This document shows, piece by piece, positions 18,315-27,793 of a stretch of 37,084 bases of DNA. Numbering within the stretch: position 1 is the first letter of the stretch; every line of letters begins with the position of its first letter. The notes below the pieces were generated by a model. That model made no database searches and was not told the DNA's origin. It saw only the letters and a list, made by a program, of their open reading frames with translations. Made by a program: the position numbers and the translations under genes. Source of the stretch: an uncultured Clostridium sp. (GTDB lineage Bacteria > Bacillota > Clostridia > Clostridiales > Clostridiaceae); contig NZ_CALEVF010000047.1 in NCBI RefSeq assembly GCF_937920395.1, positions 1-37,084 of the forward strand. Reading direction: 5' to 3'.

Positions 18315-18956
18315 ATGAAAATAGCTTTAATTAATGAGAATAGTCAAGCATCGAAAAATGGAATAATATACGAGACATTACAAAAAGTAGTGTTGCCAAA
18401 AGGCCATGAAGTATTTAATTATGGAATGTACAGTTCTGATGATGATGCACAATTAACATATGTTCAAAATGGTATTTTAGCAGCCATATTATTAAATTCA
18501 GGAGCAGCTGATTATGTAATAACTGGATGTGGTACTGGAGAAGGAGCAATGCTCGCATGTAATTCATTCCCAGGAGTAATATGTGGACATGTAGAAGATC
18601 CTTCAGATGCATATATGTTTGCACAAATTAACGATGGAAATGCAATAGCAATGCCTTTTGCAAAAGGATTTGGATGGGGGGCAGAATTAAATTTGGAAGA
18701 CATATTCGGGAGATTATTCCAAGGAGAAAGCGGCACGGGATATCCAAAGGAAAGAGTTATTCCAGAACAAAGAAATAAAAAGATCTTAGATGAAGTTAAA
18801 AAAGTAACATATAAAGATATGACAACAATTTTAAAAGATATAGATCAAGATCTTTTAAAGGGTGCTATAAGCGGAGCAAAATTCAAAGAATATTTCTTTG
18901 CCAATTGTAAATGTGAAGAAATGAAAGAAATAATTAAAAATATATTAGAAAAATAA
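18315..18956 (+). CDS. RpiB/LacA family sugar isomerase, DhuI-like
   Basis: A 213-residue member of the RpiB/LacAB isomerase family, longer than ribose-5-phosphate isomerase B (about 150) by a C-terminal extension. The family motif around the active site reads ITGCGTGEGAMLACN. Proteins of this length paired with an SDR enzyme in streptococcal glycosaminoglycan loci (DhuI) convert 4-deoxy-L-threo-5-hexosulose-uronate to the diulosonate used by the partner. Here it follows the SDR gene by 37 bases with its own TAGGAGGAG. No lyase, unsaturated glucuronyl hydrolase, KDG kinase or KDPG aldolase gene is in the window. The assignment rests on family and pairing. Confidence 0.82.
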   Translation: MKIALINENSQASKNGIIYETLQKVVLPKGHEVFNYGMYSSDDDAQLTYVQNGILAAILLNSGAADYVITGCGTGEGAMLACNSFPGVICGHVEDPSDAYMFAQINDGNAIAMPFAKGFGWGAELNLEDIFGRLFQGESGTGYPKERVIPEQRNKKILDEVKKVTYKDMTTILKDIDQDLLKGAISGAKFKEYFFANCKCEEMKEIIKNILEK

Positions 18957-18974
18957 TATATACTTAAATATAGA

Positions 18975-19012
18975 AGAACTAGAATCAGGTTTTCTTAATC
19001 TGGTTCTTTTTT
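18975..19012 (+). terminator. Terminator after the isomerase gene
   Basis: AGAACTAGA at 18975-18983 pairs with TCTGGTTCT at 18999-19007 (one G-T pair), followed by a run of T. The loop is 15 bases. Confidence 0.75.
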
Positions 19013-19127
19013 ATATTTAGGGAAAAACAGTATTATTAGCCACAAGCATGGGTAAAATTAAGTGCTATAAAGCAAAAATAAAGCAAAAATAAATGAGGAT
19101 ATTACATTAGGATAAGGTGGGTGAGCA

Positions 19128-20243
19128 ATGAATGAAAAAGCGGTTTTAGGCAAAAGCATTAGCTATTATCAGCGATTAGGCATCAATAAAAAACCCGCAA
19201 TATGGGAAGATGGAATGAGAAGCACTGGGTGTAGAGGTACATATGAATGGTGGTATTTTGATGCTGAGTACTCAGATGGCACTAAAATAGTTGTTATATT
19301 TTATACGAAAAATGGATTTGATGTAAGAGGTCTTGCAAATCCAACAGCATCACTTGAGATAACTTATCAAAATGGTAAAAAGATATTAAAACACATTTCT
19401 GAGGGAAAGGGGCAAAAGATTCGTGCTTCAAAGGAGGTATGTGATGTATCAATTGGTCAAAACAGTATTAAATATTCAAAAGGTAATTATTTAATACATT
19501 TTATAGATGGCGATGTTGAATATAATTGCACAATGAAACCTAAATTGCCAATGTGGCGCCCGGGAACAGGACATTGGTATTATGGAGAAAAACAGGAATA
19601 TTATTTTGCGTGGATTGTTGCACAACCATCTGCAGATATTAGTGCGACTTTAAATGTCAAAGGAAAAATTTTTGAGTTAAAGGGTAAGGGATATCATGAC
19701 CACAACTGGGGTAACATACATATGAGAAAACTCATGAATCACTGGTATTGGTGTCGTGCAAACATTGGACCTTATACAATCATAGCGTGTGATATTATTA
19801 CGGAAAAAAAATATGACTATACTAGATTACCAGTAATAATGATAGCCAAAGATGGGATTATATTAGAGGATAATGAAGAAAAAACAGTAATTAAAAGATT
19901 AAATACTGAATATCACCCAATAACTAAAAAATTTATTGACAACAATTTGATGTTTATACATGAAGGGGATAATGAAATCAAATACCAAGTAGAATTTAAA
20001 AGAGAATATGATATTTTAGCTTTCAATATGATTGATAGATGGGGTATTGCTCCAATAAGAAATGCTATCGCTAAAGCTTTGGGGATCAATCCTACTTATA
20101 TAAGATGTATTGGTGAAGTCAATCTAACGGTTGAACAAAATGGAAAAATAGATGTTTTTCAAAAGGAAGGATTATGGGAGCAGATGTTTTTCGACAGCAA
20201 TAAAGATGCTATTATAAAAAATATAAAACCATCGATTAATTAA
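19128..20243 (+). CDS. CrtC/AttH-type lipocalin-like protein
   Basis: A 371-residue protein of the hydroxyneurosporene synthase/AttH lipocalin-like family, built from two beta-barrel domains. The signature YEWWYFDAEYSDGTK near residue 40 and GKGYHDHNWGN near residue 190 are the conserved family motifs; the His/Asp/Trp cluster lines the pocket in relatives. Family members include carotenoid 1,2-hydratase and fungal cyclases, and many in anaerobes have no known role. There is no carotenoid gene nearby and no signal peptide, so hydration or cyclisation of a lipid-like substrate is only a possibility. It stands alone between two terminators. AAGGTGGG precedes the start. Confidence 0.8.
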   Translation: MNEKAVLGKSISYYQRLGINKKPAIWEDGMRSTGCRGTYEWWYFDAEYSDGTKIVVIFYTKNGFDVRGLANPTASLEITYQNGKKILKHISEGKGQKIRASKEVCDVSIGQNSIKYSKGNYLIHFIDGDVEYNCTMKPKLPMWRPGTGHWYYGEKQEYYFAWIVAQPSADISATLNVKGKIFELKGKGYHDHNWGNIHMRKLMNHWYWCRANIGPYTIIACDIITEKKYDYTRLPVIMIAKDGIILEDNEEKTVIKRLNTEYHPITKKFIDNNLMFIHEGDNEIKYQVEFKREYDILAFNMIDRWGIAPIRNAIAKALGINPTYIRCIGEVNLTVEQNGKIDVFQKEGLWEQMFFDSNKDAIIKNIKPSIN

Positions 20244-20261
20244 TAAATTAGTTGATGGTTT
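20226..20261 (+). terminator. Hairpin at the end of the lipocalin-like gene
   Basis: AAACCATCGATTAATT overlaps the stop codon and pairs with AATTAGTTGATGGTTT (two G-T pairs) to form a 16-bp stem with a 4-base centre. The following T-run is poor. It probably ends the transcript. Confidence 0.6.
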
Positions 20262-20416
20262 GTGAAATAATGTAAAAGGAGTTATACTATAAATAATTGT
20301 GTATTGCACTAATTTAATAAAAATTTAATATTTAGATAAGAAAGTTTTAATAGTTACAGCGTAAAATATAAATTATTAGATTTCAGTCTAGAATTATAAA
20401 TATGTAGGAGGTTATC

Positions 20417-21538
20417 ATGAAAAAGAAAATTATTATTGGGGTAGTAATAGTAGCAATTATAGGTATTATTGGAGGGCTTAGGGTTTCTTCAAAAAATAGA
20501 AAAGAAGTTACGACTGTAAAAACTTCAAAGGTTGTAATGGGTGATGTGAAAATGTACTTATCCACAACAGCTACAATAAAATCTAAAAATGAAAAAGATT
20601 ATTCGGTATCTGCGGCAACAAAAATTTCAAATGTTAAAGTTAGTGTTGGTGATAAAGTTAAAAAAGGTGATATTATATTAATTTATGATATAGCTGATTT
20701 GAACAATCAAGTTCAATCTGCTCAAATCAATTATGACAATGCTATATCTCAAAAAAAAGATGCTGTGAATAATAATGATGATGCAAAGGATACTATAGCA
20801 AATACAGCTGATACTCCTTCAAATACAGCAACGATTAGTACTGCTAAAGCAAGTGTATTGTCAGATGAAAAGATAAAACAGCTTGATAATGCTATTAAAT
20901 CTACAGAAACAACTCTTGATTCAACAAAAATAAAATTATCGCAAAACTCGGATATTACATCTGATATTGATGGAGTAGTAACAGAAGTTAATGTTATAAG
21001 TGGTCAAACTGGAGCCCAGGGAACTGCTATAGTTATTCAGGACATATTAAATTTAAAGGGTGTTGTTAAAGTAGGTAAATATGATGCAGCTAAAGTGGCT
21101 CTCGGACAAGCATCAACAATTTTAAGCAATGGCAAGAGTTATAAAGCCAAGGTGTCAAAAATTTATCCAACGGCAACAATTAATACAACTGCTGCAGGTG
21201 GAGATACAACTTTAATAGTAGAACTTGATGTATTAGAACAGGCGCCGCAGTTAAAAGTAAACTTTGATTCAGATGCTGACATATTGCTTAAACAGGTAAT
21301 GAATGTTGTGAAGGTACCTGCGGAGGCGATCTTAACTAACAAAGATGGATCAACATATTTATTTGTCATTAGTGATGGAAAAGCAGTTCAAAAAACTGTA
21401 AAAGTTGGACTTCAATCAGATACTGATATGGAAATCCTAAATGGTGTAAAAGTAGGTGAGAGTGTAATATTAAATCCAGGTAGCACCATTACAAATGGAG
21501 TATTGGTTAAAGATGCTACGAATGTAGGAGGAAAATAA
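20417..21538 (+). CDS. Efflux membrane fusion protein (MacA/HlyD type)
   Basis: A 373-residue periplasmic-adaptor-like protein anchored by an N-terminal membrane helix (about residues 4-22). The order is barrel-lipoyl half (AATKISNVKVSVGDKVKKGDII), a short coiled-coil region, the second lipoyl half (SDIDGVVTEVNVISGQ), then beta-barrel and membrane-proximal domains. It lacks a lipobox. In Gram-positive bacteria such proteins work with MacB-type ATPase/permease pairs to export peptides or toxic compounds. Its stop codon shares one base with the ATPase start codon, so the two are translationally coupled. Confidence 0.88.
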   Translation: MKKKIIIGVVIVAIIGIIGGLRVSSKNRKEVTTVKTSKVVMGDVKMYLSTTATIKSKNEKDYSVSAATKISNVKVSVGDKVKKGDIILIYDIADLNNQVQSAQINYDNAISQKKDAVNNNDDAKDTIANTADTPSNTATISTAKASVLSDEKIKQLDNAIKSTETTLDSTKIKLSQNSDITSDIDGVVTEVNVISGQTGAQGTAIVIQDILNLKGVVKVGKYDAAKVALGQASTILSNGKSYKAKVSKIYPTATINTTAAGGDTTLIVELDVLEQAPQLKVNFDSDADILLKQVMNVVKVPAEAILTNKDGSTYLFVISDGKAVQKTVKVGLQSDTDMEILNGVKVGESVILNPGSTITNGVLVKDATNVGGK

Positions 21539-22230
21539 TGATAGAAGTAAAAGAGGTAGTAAAAAGGTACGTAACTGGAGATATTGATTTTACTGCACTT
21601 AAATCGGTAAGCCTTAAAATTGAGAAAGGTGAATTCACTGCAATAATGGGACCTTCAGGTTCTGGAAAATCAACTTTTATGAATATTTTAGGATGTTTGG
21701 ACAGAATGGATACTGGTACATATTTTTTAAATGATCAGAATGTTTCAAATCTCGAGGATAACCAACTTGCACTAATAAGAAATAAAGAGATAGGATTTGT
21801 ATTTCAAGCATTTAATTTACTACCAAGAATAACAGTACTTGAAAACGTGATGCTTCCAATGCTTTATGCAGGAGTGCCAGCAAAAGAACGAAAGGACAGG
21901 GCTCTTAGTGCACTTGAAAAGGTTGGGCTTACCGACAGAATTAAACATAGACCTAATGAAATATCTGGAGGACAAAAACAAAGAGTCGCGATTGCAAGAG
22001 CGATGGTTAACAATCCTGCAGTAATTATGGCAGACGAACCAACAGGTAACCTAGATACAAAGTCATCAATTGAGATTATGAAAATATTTCAAAATTTAAA
22101 TGCTGAGGGGGCTACCATTTTAATGGTTACACATGAAGATGATATAGCAAAATGTGCGAAAAGAATTGTAAGATTCCTAGATGGAGAAATAGTAGATGAC
22201 TACCCTGTTTCAGGAAGAACAATATTATAA
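21538..22230 (+). CDS. ABC transporter ATPase, MacB/LolD type
   Basis: A 230-residue ATPase. Walker A is GPSGSGKST, the signature is SGGQKQR and Walker B is [12 protein letters not shown], with the [19 protein letters not shown] and [12 protein letters not shown] segments typical of the LolD/MacB/FtsE branch. It powers the FtsX-type permease encoded 47 bases downstream. This branch usually acts by mechanotransmission, extruding substrates already outside the membrane core. Confidence 0.94.
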   Translation: MIEVKEVVKRYVTGDIDFTALKSVSLKIEKGEFTAIMGPSGSGKSTFMNILGCLDRMDTGTYFLNDQNVSNLEDNQLALIRNKEIGFVFQAFNLLPRITVLENVMLPMLYAGVPAKERKDRALSALEKVGLTDRIKHRPNEISGGQKQRVAIARAMVNNPAVIMADEPTGNLDTKSSIEIMKIFQNLNAEGATILMVTHEDDIAKCAKRIVRFLDGEIVDDYPVSGRTIL

Positions 22231-22277
22231 ATAATATATGAAACGTAAATATTTTAAACATAAAATGGAGGGTAGTT

Positions 22278-23510
22278 ATGAATATTTTAGAGAGTCTTAA
22301 AATGGCTATATCCAGTATTTTATCAAATAAGATGAGATCTTTCCTCACAATGCTAGGAATTATAATAGGTATAAGCTCAGTAATTACTATTATTGCGCTA
22401 GGTAATGGAGGAAAAAATTATATTGGAGAAGAATTTGCTAAAATGGGATCAAATACAGTTACTATAAATGTGGATCCATCAAAAGTTGAGCAAACAAGCG
22501 ATTATTTCACACTTGCTGATGTAAAGCAAATAAAAGATAGAGTAGATACTGCTAAGTACATTTCTCCAACCGTATCTAAGAAAGGCACAGCAAGGACTGA
22601 TACAAAGACTAGCACAGCAAATGTTACTGGTGTTAATACAGATTATTCATTGATTAGCAATGTAGAAATTGTATATGGAAGATTCCTAAATGAAAGAGAA
22701 GTAGAGGAAGGTAAAGCGGTTGCAGTAATCGATCAAACCTCAGCTATATCTTTATTTGGTATTGATGATGCAGTTGGTAAATCATTTAAATTAGGACCAG
22801 TAGGTTCTAGTAAAAGTGCAACTGTTGTTGGTGTTTCAAAAGCAAGTAGTATGTTTGGAGGTAGTCGTAGTGGTCCACCAAGTAGAAATGGTGACAGCAC
22901 ACCAACACTTGTAACAGTACCAATTACATTTCTCCAAACATTATTTCCATTAGATTTTAATATATCCACGCTTACTATGACATCTACCTCACAAGCAAAT
23001 TCAGTGCAAACTGGAAATGAGGCATTAAAAATTCTTCAGTCTAAACATGATAATAAAGCAATAGATCTTTATAAGGCGACTAATTCAGCTAGTATGCTTG
23101 AATCAATCAATCAAGTATTGGGAATTTTCACAACATTCCTTAGTTCAGTAGCTGCAATATCACTTTTAGTTGGTGGCATTGGAGTTATGAATATAATGCT
23201 GGTTTCTGTAACTGAGAGGACAAGAGAAATCGGTATCAGAAAAGCAATAGGGGCAACGACTAATGCAATATTGTTTCAATTTTTGACTGAGTCCGTAATA
23301 TTGTCAGTTATAGGAGGAATTATAGGTATGACGCTTGGAATAGTCGCAGCTCAAATAATAGGATCGTTTGCTGGCATTACTCCTAGTGTTTCAATTATTG
23401 TTATATTAGAAACAATTTTGTTCTCATCAGCAGTTGGTATATTTTTCGGAATCTATCCTGCAAGAAAAGCTGCAAAATTAAATCCTATAGATGCTTTGCG
23501 TTATGAATAG
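22278..23510 (+). CDS. ABC transporter permease, MacB/FtsX type
   Basis: A 410-residue permease. The first membrane helix (about residues 18-40) follows the MacB opening (SILSNKMRSFLTMLGIIIG). A large extracytoplasmic MacB-type domain follows (about 45-280), then three helices of the FtsX domain with VGGIGVMNIMLVSVTERTRE and the GIYPARKAAKLNPIDALRYE end. Ser, Gly and Thr-rich sequence near residues 190-215 looks like a flexible loop. It completes the MacAB-like exporter with the two preceding genes. Confidence 0.93.
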   Translation: MNILESLKMAISSILSNKMRSFLTMLGIIIGISSVITIIALGNGGKNYIGEEFAKMGSNTVTINVDPSKVEQTSDYFTLADVKQIKDRVDTAKYISPTVSKKGTARTDTKTSTANVTGVNTDYSLISNVEIVYGRFLNEREVEEGKAVAVIDQTSAISLFGIDDAVGKSFKLGPVGSSKSATVVGVSKASSMFGGSRSGPPSRNGDSTPTLVTVPITFLQTLFPLDFNISTLTMTSTSQANSVQTGNEALKILQSKHDNKAIDLYKATNSASMLESINQVLGIFTTFLSSVAAISLLVGGIGVMNIMLVSVTERTREIGIRKAIGATTNAILFQFLTESVILSVIGGIIGMTLGIVAAQIIGSFAGITPSVSIIVILETILFSSAVGIFFGIYPARKAAKLNPIDALRYE

Positions 23511-23530
23511 AATTTAGGGGAGGGGTCCTT

Positions 23531-25039
23531 TTGTCAATAAGAATAAGAATTATAGTTTCATATATGGCAATGCTCATAATCCCCATAATTTTGTCTTTAA
23601 TTGCATTGCCGGTTGTTGGAAGCTTTTATGTGAAAAGCATTGATAAGGCATATGACATAAAATATAATGGGAACCCTCTTCAAAGTGGTATATTTAAAAG
23701 TAATCCATTAAAAGATTTGTTTGGTAAAAATTCATTAATACTTATAGGTATAGAAAAAGATATAGAAATAAATCCAAATATATTGGAAGATGCTCATTAT
23801 TTATCAAACCTTGATAACAAATTGAAATTGACACATAGTGGGATAGTAATAAGAAAAAAAGGAGTTATAACCTATTCTACAAATTTTATAAATAAATCTG
23901 AGATTAACAAAAGTCTTCCAAAATTCGGTTTTACTCAAGAAGAGAGACGGCATCCTAACCTTATCCTAAATAATCTGGTACTCTCTAAGCAACATGATTT
24001 TTATTTTGAAGATAAAAGTCCAGGGAGTGTTTTTATAATGACAGATGCTGGAGCGATGTTAACAATTAGTAAGAGCTTTTTATTATTGTATATTATTATA
24101 GTTATATTGATAATGATATTAATTAATGCAATCATTACGTATTGGGTTTCTAAAAAAATCGTGAGGCCTCTAATAGCATTGAAAGACGCTTCTAGTAAAA
24201 TAAAAGATGGATATATGGATTTTGAAGTTAAGTCTAATGCAAATGATGAAATTGGAGAACTTTGCAAAGAATTCGAAGATATGAGGTGTAGACTCAAAGA
24301 GTCAGTTGAAATACAGCTACAGTATGAAGATAATAGAAAAGAACTAATCGCAAATATTTCACATGACTTAAAAACTCCAGTAACCGCAATCAAGGGTTAT
24401 GTGGAAGGAATTAAAGATGGTGTAGCAGATACACCAGAGAAAATGGACAAATATCTTAATATTATTTATAAGAAAGCAAGCAGTATTGATAAATTGATAG
24501 ATGAATTATTTGTAATTTCAAAGCTTGATTTAAATAAAATGACTTTTGACTTTGAAAGAGTTGACATAAAAAGCTATTTAAGTGACAGTATGGAAGAGTT
24601 AAAGTTTGACCTTGAAAAAAGCAATGTTGAGATACAATTAATTGATACTATTGAAGATAAAACATTAATACAAGCTGATCGTGAAAAACTTAGAAGAGTA
24701 ATATTAAATATAGTTCAAAATTCTGTAAACTATATGGATAAAGAAAGTGGAAAAATATTAATAACAATAAAAGATTTTGGTGGTTTTGTGAGATTTGAGA
24801 TTAATGACAATGGACGAGGAATATCACAAGATGCTCTTCCGTATATATTTGACAGATTTTATAGAGCTGACCCATCAAGAAATTCACGAACTGGGGGAAG
24901 TGGACTGGGACTTGCTATTGCCAAAAGGATTGTTATTGGTCATGGTGGAGAAATATGGTCAAAGAGTACAGTTGGAATCGGAACTAGTATATTCTTTATA
25001 ATTAAGAAATGTGATGTAAGAAGGCCGGTGGTAAAATGA
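23531..25039 (+). CDS. Membrane sensor histidine kinase of the efflux operon
   Basis: A 502-residue kinase. Membrane helix 1 is at about residues 7-29, an extracytoplasmic sensor domain of about 150 residues follows, helix 2 lies at about 184-206, then HAMP, HisKA with phospho-acceptor His278 (ANISHDLKTPVTAIKGY), and HATPase_c with DNGRGI, FDRFYRAD and GGSGLGLAIAK. Translation seems to start at TTG 23531 after GGGGAGGGG. It lies 20 bases after the permease gene, and its stop overlaps the response regulator start. It likely senses the exporter's substrate or envelope damage. Confidence 0.92.
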   Translation: MSIRIRIIVSYMAMLIIPIILSLIALPVVGSFYVKSIDKAYDIKYNGNPLQSGIFKSNPLKDLFGKNSLILIGIEKDIEINPNILEDAHYLSNLDNKLKLTHSGIVIRKKGVITYSTNFINKSEINKSLPKFGFTQEERRHPNLILNNLVLSKQHDFYFEDKSPGSVFIMTDAGAMLTISKSFLLLYIIIVILIMILINAIITYWVSKKIVRPLIALKDASSKIKDGYMDFEVKSNANDEIGELCKEFEDMRCRLKESVEIQLQYEDNRKELIANISHDLKTPVTAIKGYVEGIKDGVADTPEKMDKYLNIIYKKASSIDKLIDELFVISKLDLNKMTFDFERVDIKSYLSDSMEELKFDLEKSNVEIQLIDTIEDKTLIQADREKLRRVILNIVQNSVNYMDKESGKILITIKDFGGFVRFEINDNGRGISQDALPYIFDRFYRADPSRNSRTGGSGLGLAIAKRIVIGHGGEIWSKSTVGIGTSIFFIIKKCDVRRPVVK

Positions 25040-25725
25040 AAAAAGTGTTGATTATAGAGGATGAAATTACTATTGCAGAGTTAGAGCGGGATTACCTTGA
25101 GATAAATGATTTTTCAGTTGATATTGAGATTGATGGAGAAAAAGGACTTAAGTCTGCATTGAATAAAAATTATAATCTTATAATACTCGATGTTATGCTT
25201 CCTAAAGTTGATGGTTTTGAAATTTGCAGGCAAATAAGAAATGTGAAGGATGTTCCTATACTTATGGTTTCTGCAAAAAAAGAGGATATTGATAAAATAA
25301 GAGGGCTTGGACTAGGCGCGGATGATTATATAACAAAACCATTTAGCCCTGGAGAACTCGTTGCAAGGGTAAAGGCTCATATATCGAGATATGAAAGATT
25401 GATTGGCAAAAATAAAGATCAAAGCGAAATCATTGAGATAAGGGGACTTAGTATATACAGTAATTCTAGGCGTGTATATGTGAATGGAGTGGAAGTAATA
25501 CTTACAGCAAAAGAATTTGATATTTTAACAATTTTAGCTCTTAATCCAAACAAGGTATTTTCAAAGGATAATATTTTTAATAAAGTATGGGGAGTAGACT
25601 CATTTGGAGATGTGGGGACGGTCACAGTACACATTAGAAAGTTAAGAGAAAAAATTGAGAGTGATCCATCAAACCCTAAATATATTGAAACAATATGGGG
25701 TGTTGGGTATAGGTTTGAACAGTAA
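25036..25725 (+). CDS. OmpR/PhoB-type response regulator
   Basis: A 229-residue regulator with a receiver domain (acidic pair EDE near residue 9, phospho-acceptor Asp52 in LIILDVMLPK, Lys in the KPF motif) and a C-terminal winged-helix DNA-binding domain (LTAKEFDILTILALNPNKVFS, split here as LTAKEFDIL and LNPNKVFS; ending in IETIWGVGYRFE). It overlaps the kinase gene by 4 bases (ATGA) and must be its partner. It probably activates the efflux operon starting at 20417. Confidence 0.95.
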   Translation: MKKVLIIEDEITIAELERDYLEINDFSVDIEIDGEKGLKSALNKNYNLIILDVMLPKVDGFEICRQIRNVKDVPILMVSAKKEDIDKIRGLGLGADDYITKPFSPGELVARVKAHISRYERLIGKNKDQSEIIEIRGLSIYSNSRRVYVNGVEVILTAKEFDILTILALNPNKVFSKDNIFNKVWGVDSFGDVGTVTVHIRKLREKIESDPSNPKYIETIWGVGYRFEQ

Positions 25726-25753
25726 TAAACAACAATTGAAAAATACATTATTA

Positions 25754-25782
25754 TTGTCTTAAGACGGAAATTATGATAAAAT
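25754..25782 (+). promoter_or_regulatory. Promoter of the interrupted histidine kinase gene
   Basis: TTGTCT and TAAAAT are separated by 17 bases, with TATGA just before the -10 box. The start codon follows 73 bases later, so the gene has its own promoter, distinct from the efflux operon. Confidence 0.55.
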
Positions 25783-25854
25783 TTACTTATTGTAATTTTA
25801 AAAATTGGCGTAATATATTAAGCCGTTTTTAGTGTCCTAGGGGGAATATAACGT

Positions 25855-27657
25855 ATGATTAAGAAAGAGAAAGAACCAACGTATATTATAGAATCTAAAA
25901 AAAGGTGTTTTGAATTAGGTATGGACCCAAATGAACCTACTAGGTCACCAAAAAATATTTTAACAGAATCAAAGCTTTTAGAAAAAAAAGAAGATTACAG
26001 GGATATTTTAGAGGTTGTAAAATTTTTTAGTCAAAAAATAATAAAATCACTTGAAGGTACGCCTATATTAATAGGAATATCAGATGAAAAAGGTTATTTG
26101 CTAGAGACTTTAGGAGACAAAACAATAAAATCAACCATGACTTTACTTGGAATTAAGGCTGGAGCTCAATTTAATGAAGAGGATATGGGTACGAACGTTG
26201 TTAGTTTAACGCTAAAACAAGATCACCCCGTACAATTAATAGGGACTAATCATTTTCATGTCTCTTTACATAACAGCGCTTGTTATGGAGTGCCATTTCA
26301 TTATCTAGATGATAATAATTTGCTCGGAAGTATATGTATTATGACAGCTACTATACTTCATAACCCGTTTTTTTTATTAACGTTAACTATTGTAGTTGAC
26401 GCAATTGAACGTGAATTATTACTTAGGAAACAAAATGTTAAACTTGAAAAAATGAATAAAATGATGAGTAGTAGAAATGAATTTTTAGATAGACTTATAT
26501 ATAATCTACAATTGCCTGTAATTAGATTAAAATGTCCAGAGTTGCTTGTAATAGAAATAAACCAAAAGGCAATTGATATTGTAAAGATATTTAAACCAGA
26601 AATTATATCATCCTCTCAAATGAAAGGAAATAAGATTTCAGATATAAGTTCAAATATTTTTGATGATGAATATTTCAAAAAAATCAATGAAGTAATAAAA
26701 TGTAGAAAAGTAAATTATATTAGCAATAAAACCTATACAGTAAATAGAAACGATATGCATTGTAACATTATATTGGAGCCTTTGTTCGAAATAAATGGAA
26801 GAATTAAAGAAATAATGGTAATTATAATTGATATAACAACTGAAATACAATCTAATAAAATACTGGAAAGAACATTAAAATCTCAGGAAGAGTTTTCAGC
26901 AAATATATCTCATGAACTTAAAACTCCCCTCAATATAATATATTCAACGATACAGTTGTTTGATATGTATTGTAAGAGTGGATCATTAGATGAAAAAAAA
27001 GATTCTATTTTAAAATATATTAATTCAATGAGGCAAAACTGCTATAGGTTATCAAAAGTAATCAATAATATAGTAGATTTATCAAAAATTGAAACAGGAT
27101 TGTTTGAACTTAAATTATCCAATACTAACATAGTGGAAATTGTAGAGGAAATATTGAATTTAATTACTTCGTACACTAATGCAATGGGATTAAGTATAAT
27201 TTTTGATACAAATATAGAGGAAAAAATTATTGCTTGTGACCCAGAAAAAATACAGAGAATAATATTAAACCTTATATCGAATTCGATTAAATTTTCAGAT
27301 GTAGGAAATAAAATATATGTTAACATTAAAGATAAAAATGAACTTATTGAAATATCGGTAAGAGACAATGGTGTAGGTATTAAGCATAATGAATTAGAGA
27401 CGATATTTAACAGATTCAAGTAGGTAGATAAATCACTTTCTAGAAATGCAGAAGGGACAGGGATAGGACTAAGTTTAGTAAGAGCCATTGTTGAAATGCA
27501 TAAGGGAAGAGTATATGCACAAAGTGAGTTTGGTAAAGGAAGTAAGTTTATTGTAGAACTTCCTACTACAAAAATTTTGCAAGAAGGTATATCCACTGTT
27601 TCTACTTTCCGAAGTAAAACAGAGGATTTGCAAGTTGAACTTTCAGATATATTTTAA
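25855..27657 (+). pseudogene. Soluble GAF-PAS histidine kinase interrupted by in-frame TAG
   Basis: Read through the TAG at 27421-27423 the frame gives a full-length kinase of about 600 residues. The N-terminal part (about 60-200) resembles the GAF sensor of AcoR-type sigma-54 activators (EEDMGTNVV, then HFHVSLHNSACYGVPFH). A PAS-like segment follows (about 220-330), HisKA has His353 in ANISHELKTPLN, and the ATPase domain has DNGVGI. The stop, at codon 523, falls in IFNRFK-stop-VDKSLSR, where kinases normally have Gln (CAG), between the N/G1 and G2 boxes. The rest, including GTGIGLSLV, stays in frame to the TAA at 27655. The truncated product (522 residues) would lack part of the ATP lid and should be inactive. 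There are no membrane helices. No partner regulator is adjacent. Confidence 0.87.
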
Positions 27658-27730
27658 TAATAGGTATTTCTTATGTTCAAAAGGAGCGATAAATTACAAA
27701 TAATAATAAAGTAAATTTAACACAAAAAAT

Positions 27731-27760
27731 AACGGTACTCTTAAAATTAAGAATACCGCT
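27731..27760. terminator. Terminator hairpin of module copy 1
   Basis: AACGGTACTCTTAA and TTAAGAATACCGCT form an imperfect stem related to the perfect hairpins at 31380 and 36988. It lies between the convergent kinase and MaoC genes and may serve both strands. Confidence 0.65.
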
Positions 27761-27793
27761 AATCCAAATAACATATTCTAAAGAAATTTATTT

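Noticed and set aside
19060..19092. Tandem AAAGCAAAAATA repeat before the lipocalin-like gene
   Set aside because: Two short copies in AT-rich DNA, with no evidence of function.
25806..25832. GGCG...GCC hairpin before the kinase start as a terminator or riboswitch
   Set aside because: The stem is short with a mismatch and almost no loop, and no known riboswitch core is seen.
27421..27423. TAG in the kinase gene read as pyrrolysine
   Set aside because: The codon sits where kinases normally have Gln (CAG), one base away, and no pylT-, pylS- or methylamine-related gene is seen. A point mutation is simpler.
27042..27596. 184-codon open frame on the minus strand opposite the kinase gene
   Set aside because: It lies entirely opposite a recognisable kinase ATPase domain, has no family features and no ribosome binding site.
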